Assembly: GCA_039804165.1 (NCBI GenBank)
Contig: JBDRZZ010000009.1
Location: 4,010-68,009 of the forward strand
DNA from: a candidate division WOR-3 bacterium
GTDB taxonomy: Bacteria > Hydrothermota > UBA3072
Length of the DNA: 64,000 nt
Direction: 5' to 3'
Under the pieces are notes generated by a model. That model did no database searches. It was not told where the DNA came from and saw only the letters and a list, made by a program, of their open reading frames with translations. The translations under genes were made by a program, and so were the position numbers. Of the stretch, positions 47,260 through 56,528 are shown piece after piece. Positions within the stretch are counted from its first letter, which is position 1. Each line of letters opens with the position of its first letter.

Positions 47260-48509
47260 CTCAAATTTCCAAGTTGCACAACATCATAAGGAGCTACAAT
47301 TATTTTCTTTTTGAGATTATTCTCTAAAATTGAAAGAGAACACCCATCTATAAATAATCCTTCATCATTCACTATATCTGGTGGTAAAATTACAAATTCA
47401 GCTTGATAGTTATAAAGAAGTCCAAGGAGGTCCCATCCTCCAAGTAAAGGAGCTACCTCCACAGTCTCTCCAAAATATCTATTTTTAAAAGAAACTACCT
47501 CTGCCTTCACCCCAGCTTCCTTAAATCTAAACTCAAGTTTTTGAACACTCTCATAAGCAAGAATCCCTGTAACAAGTAAAACTTCCCCATCAAAAAGAGG
47601 AACATCTAATAACTCTAAACCATCCAAAAATTTTCTTGTTAACCCGATTCCATTTTCCAATTGAGGAAAATCATCATAAAAGGAAAGAGGAGGTATAGGA
47701 TTATTCGTTTTTATATAAAACTCATCTGCTAAATATATAATCCTTTTTTTCTTTTTCCTTACTAATTCTTCTTGATAAGGCTCCACTAATCTTATAACTC
47801 CCTCCATCCATTTCGGAGTAGGATTTTTAATCTCCGGAAGATTACTGCGAAAGCTTGTCAACCCTACAGGAACAATACCTATAGATTCTAACAAATCTAA
47901 AGATAAAAGATCCTCTAAGGTTTCATTCAAGATTTCTCCATCATTTACCCCAGGGAGAAGAACAATCTGAGTATGAAGTTTTATTCCACCATCACAAAGC
48001 CTTTTTAGCTGTGCCATTATCTCCCCTGCTTTTTTATTTCTCATCATTTCAATCCTTTTTCTTGGATTGGTTGTATGAACTGAGATATAAAGAGGGCTAA
48101 GCTTCATTTCTATTATTCTTTTGAAATCCTCTTCTTTGAAATTTGTAAGAGAGAGGTAATTACCATAAAGGAAAGACATCCTATAATCATCGTCTTTTAT
48201 GAGCAAAGATTCTCTTGCAAGAGGGGGATTTTGGTCAACAAAACAAAAAATACAATTATTTTCACATAACCTTATCTCAAATTCCTTAGATTCAATACCT
48301 ATGGGTTCCTCCTCCCCCTTTTTAATATCATAAATATGAGTTTCCTTTTTGTCTAAGATTTTAATTCTTATTGATTCCCCAATTTCAAAAAATTTTAAAT
48401 CAAGAGGGTCATTTATTTCTTTATCATCTATAGAAATTAGATGCATCCCTTTTTTCAATCCTATTTTATCTGCAATTGAACGTTTTTTTACTTTATCTAT
48501 TCTAATCAT
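47256..48509 (-). CDS. DUF512 protein with PDZ-like and radical SAM-like domains
   Basis: About 417 residues from ATG 48509. An N-terminal PDZ-like domain (IADKIGLKKGMHLISIDDKEINDPLDLKF) is followed by a radical-SAM-like CENNCIFCFVDQNP cluster (C-x3-C-x2-C), the SLTNFKEEDFKRIIEMKLSPLYISVHTTNP barrel segment, and GVNDGE. DUF512 proteins commonly precede der, as here. The function is unknown. A TTG start at 48536 is an alternative and would add nine residues; neither has an ideal Shine-Dalgarno. Confidence 0.85.
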   Translation of the reverse strand: MIRIDKVKKRSIADKIGLKKGMHLISIDDKEINDPLDLKFFEIGESIRIKILDKKETHIYDIKKGEEEPIGIESKEFEIRLCENNCIFCFVDQNPPLARESLLIKDDDYRMSFLYGNYLSLTNFKEEDFKRIIEMKLSPLYISVHTTNPRKRIEMMRNKKAGEIMAQLKRLCDGGIKLHTQIVLLPGVNDGEILNETLEDLLSLDLLESIGIVPVGLTSFRSNLPEIKNPTPKWMEGVIRLVEPYQEELVRKKKKRIIYLADEFYIKTNNPIPPLSFYDDFPQLENGIGLTRKFLDGLELLDVPLFDGEVLLVTGILAYESVQKLEFRFKEAGVKAEVVSFKNRYFGETVEVAPLLGGWDLLGLLYNYQAEFVILPPDIVNDEGLFIDGCSLSILENNLKKKIIVAPYDVVQLGNLR

Positions 48510-48545
48510 ATTGGAAAATAGACTCCTCTTCAACAAAATTGTTAA

Positions 48546-49154
48546 TTAAAACTCAATTTTTATTTCACCTTTATTTAAGGAAGCTATTTTAGAAAGTGCT
48601 TTTTCTCCCTCCAAATCAGCAATCTTACTCTTTTTTATCTTTCCTCCTTTAATCTCAACAATACCATCACCAAAAGGCGAACTAATTAAAAGTCTGCAAT
48701 CAACTTTCTGTTCTTTTAAGGTATTAATGAACTCCACAATAAAAATTTTATCAATTTCAACCTCACTCCTTTTCCTATCAACAATCTCCTTCATCAATCT
48801 ACTCGCCTCAAGTCTCTTTTTTACTTTCTTTACCAAAAGAGCACCATTAAAAGGCTTGGTTATATAATCTGTTGCTCCAAGTTCATATCCCTTTGAATAT
48901 TCATCAATCTCTGACTTTACTGTTAAGAAGATAAACGGGATAATTGGAAATTTTTCTCTCACTTTTTTTATAAACTCAAATCCATCCATCTCAGGCATCA
49001 CCACATCTGAAATTATCAATTCGGGAGTCTCTTCATTCAACACTTTTAATCCCTCCTCTCCATTCTCAGCAACTCTGACCTCATAACCAGCCCTCTGGAG
49101 TGCCTTTTTCAAAATCATTCGTAATGCTTTATTATCCTCCACAACTAAAATCAT
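48546..49154 (-). CDS. Response regulator: receiver domain plus DUF4388/PATAN-like domain
   Basis: 202 residues. The receiver (1-118) has VVEDNKALR, phospho-acceptor Asp in LIISDVVMPEMDGFEF, the T in FLTVKS and K in ITKPFNG. The C-terminal half (about 130-202) ends in SSPFGDGIVEIKGGKIKKSKIADLEGEKALSKI, the pattern of DUF4388/PATAN domains, so output is probably protein-protein interaction rather than DNA binding. It overlaps the histidine kinase by 4 bases, its likely partner. Confidence 0.83.
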   Translation of the reverse strand: MILVVEDNKALRMILKKALQRAGYEVRVAENGEEGLKVLNEETPELIISDVVMPEMDGFEFIKKVREKFPIIPFIFLTVKSEIDEYSKGYELGATDYITKPFNGALLVKKVKKRLEASRLMKEIVDRKRSEVEIDKIFIVEFINTLKEQKVDCRLLISSPFGDGIVEIKGGKIKKSKIADLEGEKALSKIASLNKGEIKIEF

Positions 49155-49861
49155 CCATCCTCCTTCCTTCTACCTTTAATTTGACGCCTCTCTTTACCTG
49201 AACGTCTATCAACAAAGTGAAAATCTCTGGGCATTTCTATAATGAACTTCGTCCCTTTTCCATAAATACTTTCCACGTTAATCTTTCCAAAATGCTCATA
49301 AACTATCTTTCTCACCAAATACAAACCTATCCCAATTCCTCCCTTTTTCCTTGATTTAAACTTCTTAAAAATTGAGTTTACATCTCCTTTAATTCCCTTC
49401 CCATTATCTTTTACCCAAAACTCAACCATATTCCCTTCCTTCTTCCTTCCTCCTACTTCAATTTTTCCTTCTTCTCCTACTTCTTCATAGGCATTATTTA
49501 TAAGATTTATCAAAACAGATTTAATAAGATTCTTATCACAAAGAACCTGAGGAAAATCCTCACTAAAATTAAAAAAAACATGATTATTATTTCCTATTAC
49601 TATTCTTGCGCTTTCTCTTGCTAACTTCTCAATATCAACCTCTTCAAGTTTTAGGTCAAATTGTCCACTTAAGCTAAGAAAATCTAATGTAATATCTCGA
49701 AGATATTCTAATTCTTCTAAAAGTGCCTCGCTAATTTCTTTAACCTCTTTATCCTTTGATTCGGAAAGCATCCCAAGCCCCATTTTAAGTCCAGAAAGAG
49801 AATTCTTTATCTCGTGAACTATTAAAGTTAATCCCTCTCTTTCGCTTAATTCACCTTTCAT
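49151..49861 (-). CDS. Cytosolic sensor histidine kinase
   Basis: 236 residues. The HisKA H-box is LTLIVHEIKNSLSGLKMGLGML (phospho-acceptor His about 15). The HATPase_c domain has N-box LINLINNAYEEVGE, G1 VKDNGKGI and G2 GGIGIGLYLVRKIV. There is no membrane segment or sensor domain, so input must come through a partner. The C-terminus is a very basic tail (RRSGKERRQIKGRRKEDG), which is unusual and could contact nucleic acid or membrane. It is followed by its response regulator. Confidence 0.87.
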   Translation of the reverse strand: MKGELSEREGLTLIVHEIKNSLSGLKMGLGMLSESKDKEVKEISEALLEELEYLRDITLDFLSLSGQFDLKLEEVDIEKLARESARIVIGNNNHVFFNFSEDFPQVLCDKNLIKSVLINLINNAYEEVGEEGKIEVGGRKKEGNMVEFWVKDNGKGIKGDVNSIFKKFKSRKKGGIGIGLYLVRKIVYEHFGKINVESIYGKGTKFIIEMPRDFHFVDRRSGKERRQIKGRRKEDG

Positions 49862-49873
49862 TTGATTTAAATT

Positions 49874-50437
49874 TTAATTTTTTATTTCTCCCTTGTCAAC
49901 CCTCCCAGTAGAACACATAAAAACATCACCACCAAGATGATAAATAAGTTCCGCTTTCAAAGGATCCCATATCTCATTCTTGAATAGAACCTTCACAGCT
50001 TCTACATATAGAACTTCGCCAAAAAATACAATATGATCTCCAAGCTCCTTATAATCTATTAAGGTGCACTCAATAGCACCAATACATTCTCCAATTTTCG
50101 GTGTATTTGATAATCTTAAAGGTTTCTGTTGTGTAAGCTTCGCCTTCTCAAATTTGTCAACATCTCTACCAGAATGGGTTCCACAATATAAGACTTTATC
50201 TAATAGATTCCAAGTGGGAATATTTACTATAAATTCTTTTCCTTTTTTTATTAATTCTGCAGAATACCTAGACGTTCCAATAGAAACACCAATTATAGGT
50301 GGTTTAATAGAAACTGGCATATGCCAAGCAACTGTAATAATATTGGATTTACCTTTATAACTGGATGTAACAAGTATTAAATTCCCCGAATTTATTAATC
50401 TATTTGCCTTAGAAATAGGAACTTTAATCTTTTCCAT
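49874..50437 (-). CDS. Flavin reductase-like FMN-binding protein
   Basis: 187 residues of the flavin-reductase-like (split-barrel FMN) family: NLILVTSSYKGKSNIITVAWHMPVSIKPPIIGVSIG at the start, KEFIVNIPTW and KLTQQKPLRLSNTPKIGECIGAIEC in the middle. These proteins bind FMN and reduce flavins or metals, or act as oxidoreductases. It overlaps tatD by 14 bases and is followed by the histidine kinase, so expression is linked. A redox-sensing link to the kinase is conceivable but unsupported. Confidence 0.8.
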   Translation of the reverse strand: MEKIKVPISKANRLINSGNLILVTSSYKGKSNIITVAWHMPVSIKPPIIGVSIGTSRYSAELIKKGKEFIVNIPTWNLLDKVLYCGTHSGRDVDKFEKAKLTQQKPLRLSNTPKIGECIGAIECTLIDYKELGDHIVFFGEVLYVEAVKVLFKNEIWDPLKAELIYHLGGDVFMCSTGRVDKGEIKN

Positions 50438-51212
50438 TAGAGCCCCCTTTAGTGGAATTATTTATTCCAAACAAATTTACTGTATTATCATATATTCTAT
50501 TTGAAACTTCCTCAAAACTTTTATTCTTTATCTCTGTGATTTTTTTTACCACATAAATTGTGTAAGCAGGTTCATTTCTTTTCCCTCTTTTTGGATGCGG
50601 AGTAAGATAAGGAGCATCTGTTTCTACCAGAACATTATCAAGAGAAATTTCTTTCAAGACCTTAGCAATTTTAGCATTCGGATATGTAATAACACCTCCC
50701 ACACCGAGATAAAAACTCATCTCAATAACCCTCTCAGCTACATCCTCTGAACCGTTAAAAGCATGAAATACTCCTTTACAAGAAAATTCTTTAACTATTT
50801 TAATCACATCTTCAATTGAATCTCTTGTATGAATAATTACAGGAAGGTTATTCTCCTCTGCAATTTTAAGTTGCCTTTTAAAAACATCTATTTGAATCTC
50901 TTTTGGTGAAATGTTCCTGTAATAATCAAGCCCAATCTCTCCAATTGCAACAACTTTCTTGTTTTTTACAAGTTTCCTTATTTCTTCTTCAACAACATCG
51001 TCATAAAATTTTGCATCGTGAGGATGCACTCCACAAGCTGCATAAACATTTTCAAATTTCCAAGCAAGTTCAACTGCCTCTTTACTTGAAAGTAAATCCC
51101 AACCAGGAATGATTATTTTCTCTACTCCTACTTTTTTTGCCTCCTGGATGAGTTTTTCTATTTCACCTCTAAATCTCTTATCCTGGAGATGGCAATGAGA
51201 ATCACATATCAT
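50424..51212 (-). CDS. tatD: TatD-family DNase/metal hydrolase
   Basis: 262 residues. TIM-barrel hydrolase with metal motifs CDSHCHLQD, IIPGWD, AIGEIGLDYYRNISP, VIIHTRDS, GVFHAFNGS and VETDAPYLTPHPKRGKRNEP. TatD proteins are 3'-5' exonucleases or deoxyribonucleases involved in DNA quality control. It lies 11 bases downstream of tatA, so a shared transcript is likely, though TatD has no role in Tat export itself. Confidence 0.94.
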   Translation of the reverse strand: MICDSHCHLQDKRFRGEIEKLIQEAKKVGVEKIIIPGWDLLSSKEAVELAWKFENVYAACGVHPHDAKFYDDVVEEEIRKLVKNKKVVAIGEIGLDYYRNISPKEIQIDVFKRQLKIAEENNLPVIIHTRDSIEDVIKIVKEFSCKGVFHAFNGSEDVAERVIEMSFYLGVGGVITYPNAKIAKVLKEISLDNVLVETDAPYLTPHPKRGKRNEPAYTIYVVKKITEIKNKSFEEVSNRIYDNTVNLFGINNSTKGGSNGKD

Positions 51213-51223
51213 TAAGCGAAAAC

Positions 51224-51421
51224 CTACTTATCTTTTTCTTCGGAAGCTTCGTTCCCTTCCTCTTCGTCCAGTTCATTAGAAGTTTCTCTTAAAGATTTTT
51301 TAAATTCTCTTATTGCTTTGCCCATAGACTTACCTATTTCTGGTAGTCTCTTTGCTCCAAATAAAAGAAGCGCTATGAGTAAAATGAGAATTATTTCAGG
51401 CCATCCAATTGGTCCAAACAT
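51224..51421 (-). CDS. tatA: Twin-arginine translocase subunit TatA/TatE
   Basis: 65 residues from ATG 51421, which has AGGAGG 4 bases upstream and starts with the canonical FGPIGWPEIILILLIALLLFG helix, then the amphipathic KRLPEIGKSMGKAIREFKKSL and an acidic tail ending EKDK. A 13-residue extension to 51460 is not supported. TatA forms the pore-like part of the Tat system, exporting folded proteins. tatC is not in the window. Confidence 0.94.
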   Translation of the reverse strand: MFGPIGWPEIILILLIALLLFGAKRLPEIGKSMGKAIREFKKSLRETSNELDEEEGNEASEEKDK

Positions 51422-51476
51422 CTTCTTCCTCCTTTTTAAATAGTATAAAGAAAAATACAAAAAGTCAAGATAAAAC

Positions 51477-51989
51477 TTATTTGTTCAAAAGAGAATTAAT
51501 CCGATCCATAATTTTATTTGAAATTTCTGGAATATCAAAAGTTTTCGAGGCAGAAGTGATCATTTCTACATTAAATCCTTCCGGCTTCCATGAACCAACT
51601 CCAGATGTAATCACAAGAATTACCTCATTAGGATTTTTCACTCTACCAAGAAATTCTCTAACTGGTTCAGGAACTCTCCAAGCCTCTGTCGTATGAATCA
51701 AAATCTCAAAATCCCATTCCTCTTGATGTATCTCTTTTAAAGAAGAAATATCTATCACTTTAACATAAAAATTCTTATTTCTAAGCCTTGTAGTAAGAGT
51801 ATCCACCAAGAGATTCTTATATTCACTTCCTTGAGAAGCAATAAGAATCTTTGTTTCTGCTTCTTGGCTTCCTAACTCAAAAGGTTTGGCAACATCTTGA
51901 ATATTGCATAATAAATAAATCCCAAAAACCACACCAGCCAATAAAACAATAGAGCCAAACAAAATTAAAACTATCTTCATTATCTTCAT
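51477..51989 (-). CDS. Membrane-anchored protein with flavodoxin-like fold, unknown function
   Basis: 170 residues. One N-terminal transmembrane helix (about 6-28) is followed by an alternating alpha/beta region (TKILIASQGSEYKNLLVDTLTTRL, YVKVIDISSL, WDFEILIHTTEAW, NEVILVITSGVG), which looks like a flavodoxin-like or Rossmannoid fold exposed on one side of the membrane. I do not recognise a specific family. It is between the M48 protease and tatA, with GAGG before its ATG, so it is part of that operon. Confidence 0.6.
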   Translation of the reverse strand: MKIMKIVLILFGSIVLLAGVVFGIYLLCNIQDVAKPFELGSQEAETKILIASQGSEYKNLLVDTLTTRLRNKNFYVKVIDISSLKEIHQEEWDFEILIHTTEAWRVPEPVREFLGRVKNPNEVILVITSGVGSWKPEGFNVEMITSASKTFDIPEISNKIMDRINSLLNK

Positions 51990-51990
51990 T

Positions 51991-53127
51991 TTACCTCCCT
52001 TTTTGGAATTCCTCAGCCATTTCCAATCTTTCTCCTATTGGAGGATGAGTGTAATAAATTAACTTAACCAAAAAACCTGGGTACGCGTTGGAAAGATTCC
52101 TGTTAGCAAGTCCGGCCATTGCTCTTTTAAATGCTTCTGGATCCTCAGTAAGATTAAGAGCTTCCTTATCTGCTTGGATCTCAAAAAGACGCAAAAGAAA
52201 ATTTTGAAGGATTTTTAAGAAAACAAGATCTATAAGACTAAGAAACAACAAAAACATAGGAAGTAATGCAATATTATCTCTAAAGCCTTTTAAGAAAGTA
52301 GGAAAAAAATAACTAAAAGTTAAATGTAAAATATAAAAAGAGAATAGATTAAAGAAAAGACCTGTAAAGATTATCTTTGGAATATGGGCTCTTTTATAAT
52401 GACCCACCTCATGGGCAAGAACCGCTTTTATTTCATCTATCTTCATATTATTAATTAAATTGTCTGTTAAAATAACCCTCTTTGTCTTCCCTAATCCTGC
52501 GAGCATTGCATTCTCTTTTGTCGTTTTTCTACTCGTATCTTCTTTAAAAAAACCTCTAAATTTTAACCCACCTTTTTCAAGAATTTCTTTTAGAGATTTT
52601 TTTAATTCTTCATCTTCTATAAGCTCATATTTATGGAAAATAGGCATAATCCAAATAGGAAAGACGATCGAAACAGCAATAGAAAAAAGGAGCATAAAGC
52701 TGGAAGCCACTAACCACCAAAGTGACTCAAACTTTTCAAAGATAATAAGAAGTGCACCAAAGATAAGAATACTAAAAATTAGAGAAATCAAAAAACTTTT
52801 CAGGTGATCCTTTAACCATTCCTTTTTACTCTGTTTCAAAAAACCAAATTTCTTTTCAATAATAAATCCTGAAATATAGGAAAGAGGAAATGTTATTAAA
52901 TCTTGAGTTATTCCATAAATAAGAAGGTAAATAACAAATAAGATGAAAACAGAAGAAAATACCTTTGAATGAGCAATTTTCCCAGATAAACCTGAGAAAT
53001 AAAAAAACAAATTAAAGAAAGAAGAAATTATACTCCCCCATAAAGAGATTTTTCTCCTCTCTTTTTCGTATGCCTTTGCTTTCTCCTGAAGCCTTTCATC
53101 AAGAAGTGGATGAATCCTTTTTTCCAT
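51991..53127 (-). CDS. M48-family (Ste24-like) membrane metalloprotease
   Basis: About 378 residues from ATG 53127. Several N-terminal transmembrane helices precede the zinc site HEVGHYKRAH (HExxH), with the third ligand Glu in LRLFEIQADKEAL. An NNMKIDEIKAVLAHEVGH context and GLGKTKRVILTD upstream are typical of Ste24/CAAX-type proteases. It may act in membrane-protein quality control. A TTG start at 53166 would add 13 residues; neither start has a Shine-Dalgarno. It is divergent from the GH63-like gene. Confidence 0.88.
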   Translation of the reverse strand: MEKRIHPLLDERLQEKAKAYEKERRKISLWGSIISSFFNLFFYFSGLSGKIAHSKVFSSVFILFVIYLLIYGITQDLITFPLSYISGFIIEKKFGFLKQSKKEWLKDHLKSFLISLIFSILIFGALLIIFEKFESLWWLVASSFMLLFSIAVSIVFPIWIMPIFHKYELIEDEELKKSLKEILEKGGLKFRGFFKEDTSRKTTKENAMLAGLGKTKRVILTDNLINNMKIDEIKAVLAHEVGHYKRAHIPKIIFTGLFFNLFSFYILHLTFSYFFPTFLKGFRDNIALLPMFLLFLSLIDLVFLKILQNFLLRLFEIQADKEALNLTEDPEAFKRAMAGLANRNLSNAYPGFLVKLIYYTHPPIGERLEMAEEFQKGR

Positions 53128-53180
53128 TTTCAATAAAGAAGATGTGCTTTTCTCAAAAATTTGCAAGGGGTATTTTGAAC

Positions 53181-53208
53181 TTGTATTTAAAAAATTTTAT
53201 CTTATTTT
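53181..53208 (+). promoter_or_regulatory. Promoter of the GH63-like gene (leaderless)
   Basis: -35 TTGTAT (53181-53186), 16-bp spacer, -10 TATTTT (53203-53208), then 7 bases to ATG 53216. No Shine-Dalgarno is present. Confidence 0.5.
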
Positions 53209-53215
53209 TATAAAA

Positions 53216-54460
53216 ATGGAAAAATTAAAGGGAAAAGCCCTTTTTCTTCTCAAAAATAACATAAATAAAGGTTACAGCAAGAATCTAAATAGAGAGTACT
53301 TTTACATCTCTCCAGACAAAATCCACTTCCACCAATGGTTTTGGGACTCCTGTTTTCATACAATAGTCACTTCAAAGTTAGAACCAGAATTGGCAAAGAA
53401 AGAATTTGAAACCTTACTCTCTGTTCAAAAAGAAGATGGTTTCTTGCCTCATATTATTTTCTGGAAATTAAGATTTAAAGACCATTTAAAAAGATGGTGG
53501 CTAGAAGAAGTAAACAGGAAAGAAACCATCTTCTTTTCTGCCGAAATTCAACCTCCTGTGATTGGAATTTCTCTTCTTGAGATCTATAAAAATACAAAAG
53601 ACATTTCTTTTGTTAAAAGAAATATAGAGAAAGTCGAAAAATATTACTCCTATCTAAGGGATAAAAGAGATCCTGATAAAGATGCTCTTGTCTCAATAAT
53701 AACTCCTATGGAATCAGGGATGGACCTTTCCCCTCAGTATGATGTTGTCTTCGGAAATTATATTCATAATCCTATAATAACAAGAAAAAAAATTAAAGAA
53801 TTACTAAAAAACTACAAAAAATGGAATTGGGATCTTGAAAAAATCTTCAAAATTTCACTTTTTGATGTTGAGGATGTCTCTTTCAACACAATTTATTGCC
53901 TTGGTTTATTCGCTCTTTGCGAATTGTATAGTCTTTTCAATAAAAGTAAAGAAAAAGAACTAAAAGAATGGAGCTCTCTCGTAAAGAAATCCATTATAGA
54001 AAAATTTTGGGATAAAAAAGAAAAGCTCTATTTTAGCTTATTTCATAAAGAAGGGAAAGAATTCCCAATGAAAGTTAAAACCATTTCTTCTCTCTTTCCT
54101 CTAACACTCCCAATTCCCAAAAATCACATCAATCATTTAATACAACATTTAAAAAGCGAAAAAGAATTCTGGAGTAAATACCCAATCCCCTCCGTTGCAA
54201 GAGACGAACCATCTTTTGGCCCTTTAACTGATACTCGGTTCCTATGGAGAGGGACAACATGGATTAACACAAACTGGTTTATTATAAAAGGACTACAGAA
54301 ACACGGATATAAAAAGCTATCCCTAGAGATCTCAAAAAAAACAATTGAACTTATAAAAAAATTTGATTTTTGCGAATTTTACGACCCTTTAGATGGACAT
54401 CCTGGAAAAGCAATGAAGAATTTTAGCTGGTCTACTCTTGTAATAGAACTATTAAATTAA
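53216..54460 (+). CDS. GH63-like (MGH1/trehalase-type) glycoside hydrolase
   Basis: 414 residues from ATG 53216; the frame extends 24 codons upstream but that part is not protein-like and overlaps the divergent gene. It has an (alpha/alpha)6-barrel pattern: HFHQWFWDSCFHTIV, QKEDGFLPHIIFW, SIITPMESGMDLSPQYD, a PSVARDEPSFGP segment and LWRGTTWINTNWFIIKGLQKHG near the C-terminus. These fit mannosylglycerate-hydrolase/glucosidase-like GH63 or trehalase-like enzymes. The substrate is unclear; the compatible solute mannosylglycerate is one candidate for a thermophile. It has no signal peptide. Confidence 0.8.
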   Translation: MEKLKGKALFLLKNNINKGYSKNLNREYFYISPDKIHFHQWFWDSCFHTIVTSKLEPELAKKEFETLLSVQKEDGFLPHIIFWKLRFKDHLKRWWLEEVNRKETIFFSAEIQPPVIGISLLEIYKNTKDISFVKRNIEKVEKYYSYLRDKRDPDKDALVSIITPMESGMDLSPQYDVVFGNYIHNPIITRKKIKELLKNYKKWNWDLEKIFKISLFDVEDVSFNTIYCLGLFALCELYSLFNKSKEKELKEWSSLVKKSIIEKFWDKKEKLYFSLFHKEGKEFPMKVKTISSLFPLTLPIPKNHINHLIQHLKSEKEFWSKYPIPSVARDEPSFGPLTDTRFLWRGTTWINTNWFIIKGLQKHGYKKLSLEISKKTIELIKKFDFCEFYDPLDGHPGKAMKNFSWSTLVIELLN

Positions 54461-55539
54461 AACTCTCCAGGGAAAAAACACTTTACAAAATGCCCTTTTT
54501 TCACCTCAAAGAAAGGAGGCTCCTCATCTCCTTCACAAATCTTTCTTGCAATAGGGCATCTCGGATTAAAATAGCATCCAGAGGGTTTCTCAAGAAGAGA
54601 AGGGACCTCTCCCTTTAAATCAATCTTCTCTTTCTTCTTTTTAGGATTAGGTTCGGGAACTGCTGAAAGTAAAACTTTCGAGTAAGGGTGAAGGGGATTT
54701 TTATAAATCTCTTCTGAAGAACCAACTTCCATCAATTTACCAAGATACATTATTCCTATCTCATGAGCTATATGCTTAACTAAAGATAGATCATGAGAGA
54801 TAAAAATATATGTTATCCGAAACTCTTTCTGCAAATCTTGCATTAAATTTATTACCTGTGCCCGAATAGAAACATCAAGAGAAGAAACAGGCTCATCAGC
54901 AATAATTAACTCAGGATTTGTAGAAAGAGCTCTTGCAATTCCTATCCTTTGTCTTTGCCCTCCTGAAAATTCATGAGGATATCTATAAAGACAATCTTCG
55001 CTTAATCCCACTTTTCTTATTAATTTCTTTACAATCTCTTTGTTCTCTTTTCTTTTCCCAAACATCACAATAAGAGGTTCTTCTATTATTTCTTCCACAG
55101 TAAACCTTGGATTGAGAGAAGAAAATGGGTCTTGAAAAATCATTTGAATTTTTTGGCGATAATATCTTAATTCTTTTCTGTTTAACTTCGGAAGATCAAT
55201 TTTTACTCTTTGTTTTCTCCCATCTTCTAACTCCTCCTCATCATAGTAAAAAATATCTCCTTCTTTTGGATGCACGAGTCTAACTATTGTTTTTCCAATT
55301 GTAGACTTTCCGCAACCTGTTTCTCCGACAAGACCAAAAACTTTCCCTCTTTTCAATGTAAAACTAACTCCATCTACAGCTTTAACAAAACCCACAACCC
55401 TTCTAAAAACTCCTCCAAAAATAGGAAAATATGTTTTCAAATCTCTTACCTCAAGCAAAATCTCTTTTTTATTATCATTAATCCTAATCAATTTTCCTTT
55501 TCTTTCCATATTATTTAACCACTTTTTCTTAAAGTCCAT
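54457..55539 (-). CDS. Oligopeptide ABC transporter ATPase (OppF/DppF-like)
   Basis: 360 residues from ATG 55539, which overlaps the OppD-like stop (ATGA); the TTG one codon earlier is less likely. Walker A GETGCGKSTIGKTIV, Q-loop IQMIFQDPFSSLNPRFTV, signature FSGGQRQRIGIARAL and Walker B LIIADEPVSSLD are all intact. The C-terminus has the oligopeptide-type Cys cluster (CYFNPRCPIARKICEG...CFFPGEF), which can bind Fe-S. It pairs with the OppD-like ATPase for peptide uptake energised at the inner membrane. It is the last gene of the five-gene transporter set. Confidence 0.93.
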   Translation of the reverse strand: MDFKKKWLNNMERKGKLIRINDNKKEILLEVRDLKTYFPIFGGVFRRVVGFVKAVDGVSFTLKRGKVFGLVGETGCGKSTIGKTIVRLVHPKEGDIFYYDEEELEDGRKQRVKIDLPKLNRKELRYYRQKIQMIFQDPFSSLNPRFTVEEIIEEPLIVMFGKRKENKEIVKKLIRKVGLSEDCLYRYPHEFSGGQRQRIGIARALSTNPELIIADEPVSSLDVSIRAQVINLMQDLQKEFRITYIFISHDLSLVKHIAHEIGIMYLGKLMEVGSSEEIYKNPLHPYSKVLLSAVPEPNPKKKKEKIDLKGEVPSLLEKPSGCYFNPRCPIARKICEGDEEPPFFEVKKGHFVKCFFPGEF

Positions 55540-56522
55540 CAATCAATTCTCCTTCTTTCATACAAATGGCAACGAACAGAGTGCTCTTTCTCCACTTTAA
55601 TTAATTCTGGAACAACTCTCTCACAAATAGGCATCTTGTATTTACAGCGAGGATGAAAAGGACAACCAGGGGGTATCTCTATAATATTTGGAACATTTCC
55701 AGGTATTACTTTTAATCTATTTTTCCTTTCTTCCAATCTTGGAAGAGATTCCAATAAACCCTTTGTATAAGGATGCAAAGGGTTTTCAAAAAGAGTAATT
55801 GTCCTTGCTATTTCTTGAATCTTCCCGCAATAAATAACTGCTACCCTAACGCAGGTCTCTGCAACAACGCCCAAATCATGGGTTATTAGGAGAATTGCAG
55901 ATTCTTTCTTCTTATTTTTTATCTCGGAAATAAGCCTAAGAATTTGAGCTTGAACTGTTACATCAAGGGCTGTGGTAGGTTCATCAGCTATCAAGAACTC
56001 AGGCTCACAACTAAGAGCAATCGCTATCATAACTCTCTGTCTCATCCCTCCAGAAAGTCTATGAGGATATTCATTTATTCTAAGTTCCGGAGAAGGAATT
56101 CCAACCTTCCTTAGTAAAGAAATAGCAACCTCCTTAGCTTCTTTCTTATTCATATTCTTATGGACAATCAAAGGCTCCATTATCTGATAACCTACTGTAA
56201 AAAGAGGATTTAGAGAGGTCATAGGCTCCTGAAAAATCATAGAAATCTTGTTCCCTCGGATTTTTCTCATCTCTTCCCAACTAAGTTCTAACAAATTCCT
56301 CTCCTTAAAAATTATCCTCCCACAAATTTTTCCTGGAGGATCCGGAATTAACCTCAAGATAGATAACGCTGTGACAGATTTACCAGAACCAGATTCTCCA
56401 ACCAATCCTAAAAACTCCCCTTCATAAATACTAATATCTAAGCCGTCCACAGCTTTAGCTTTCGCACCGTTTATTTCAAAATGAACATTTAGATTTTCAA
56501 TTCTTAATAACTCTTTACTCAT
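55539..56522 (-). CDS. Oligopeptide ABC transporter ATPase (OppD/DppD-like)
   Basis: 327 residues. Walker A GESGSGKSVTALSIL, Q-loop ISMIFQEPMTSLNPLFTV, signature LSGGMRQRVMIAIAL and Walker B FLIADEPTTALD are intact. A C-terminal Cys-containing oligo_HPY-like tail (GCPFHPRCKYKMPICERV) matches peptide transporters. It is 6 bases downstream of the permease gene and overlaps its partner ATPase. Confidence 0.93.
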   Translation of the reverse strand: MSKELLRIENLNVHFEINGAKAKAVDGLDISIYEGEFLGLVGESGSGKSVTALSILRLIPDPPGKICGRIIFKERNLLELSWEEMRKIRGNKISMIFQEPMTSLNPLFTVGYQIMEPLIVHKNMNKKEAKEVAISLLRKVGIPSPELRINEYPHRLSGGMRQRVMIAIALSCEPEFLIADEPTTALDVTVQAQILRLISEIKNKKKESAILLITHDLGVVAETCVRVAVIYCGKIQEIARTITLFENPLHPYTKGLLESLPRLEERKNRLKVIPGNVPNIIEIPPGCPFHPRCKYKMPICERVVPELIKVEKEHSVRCHLYERRRID

Positions 56523-56528
56523 AGCTTT

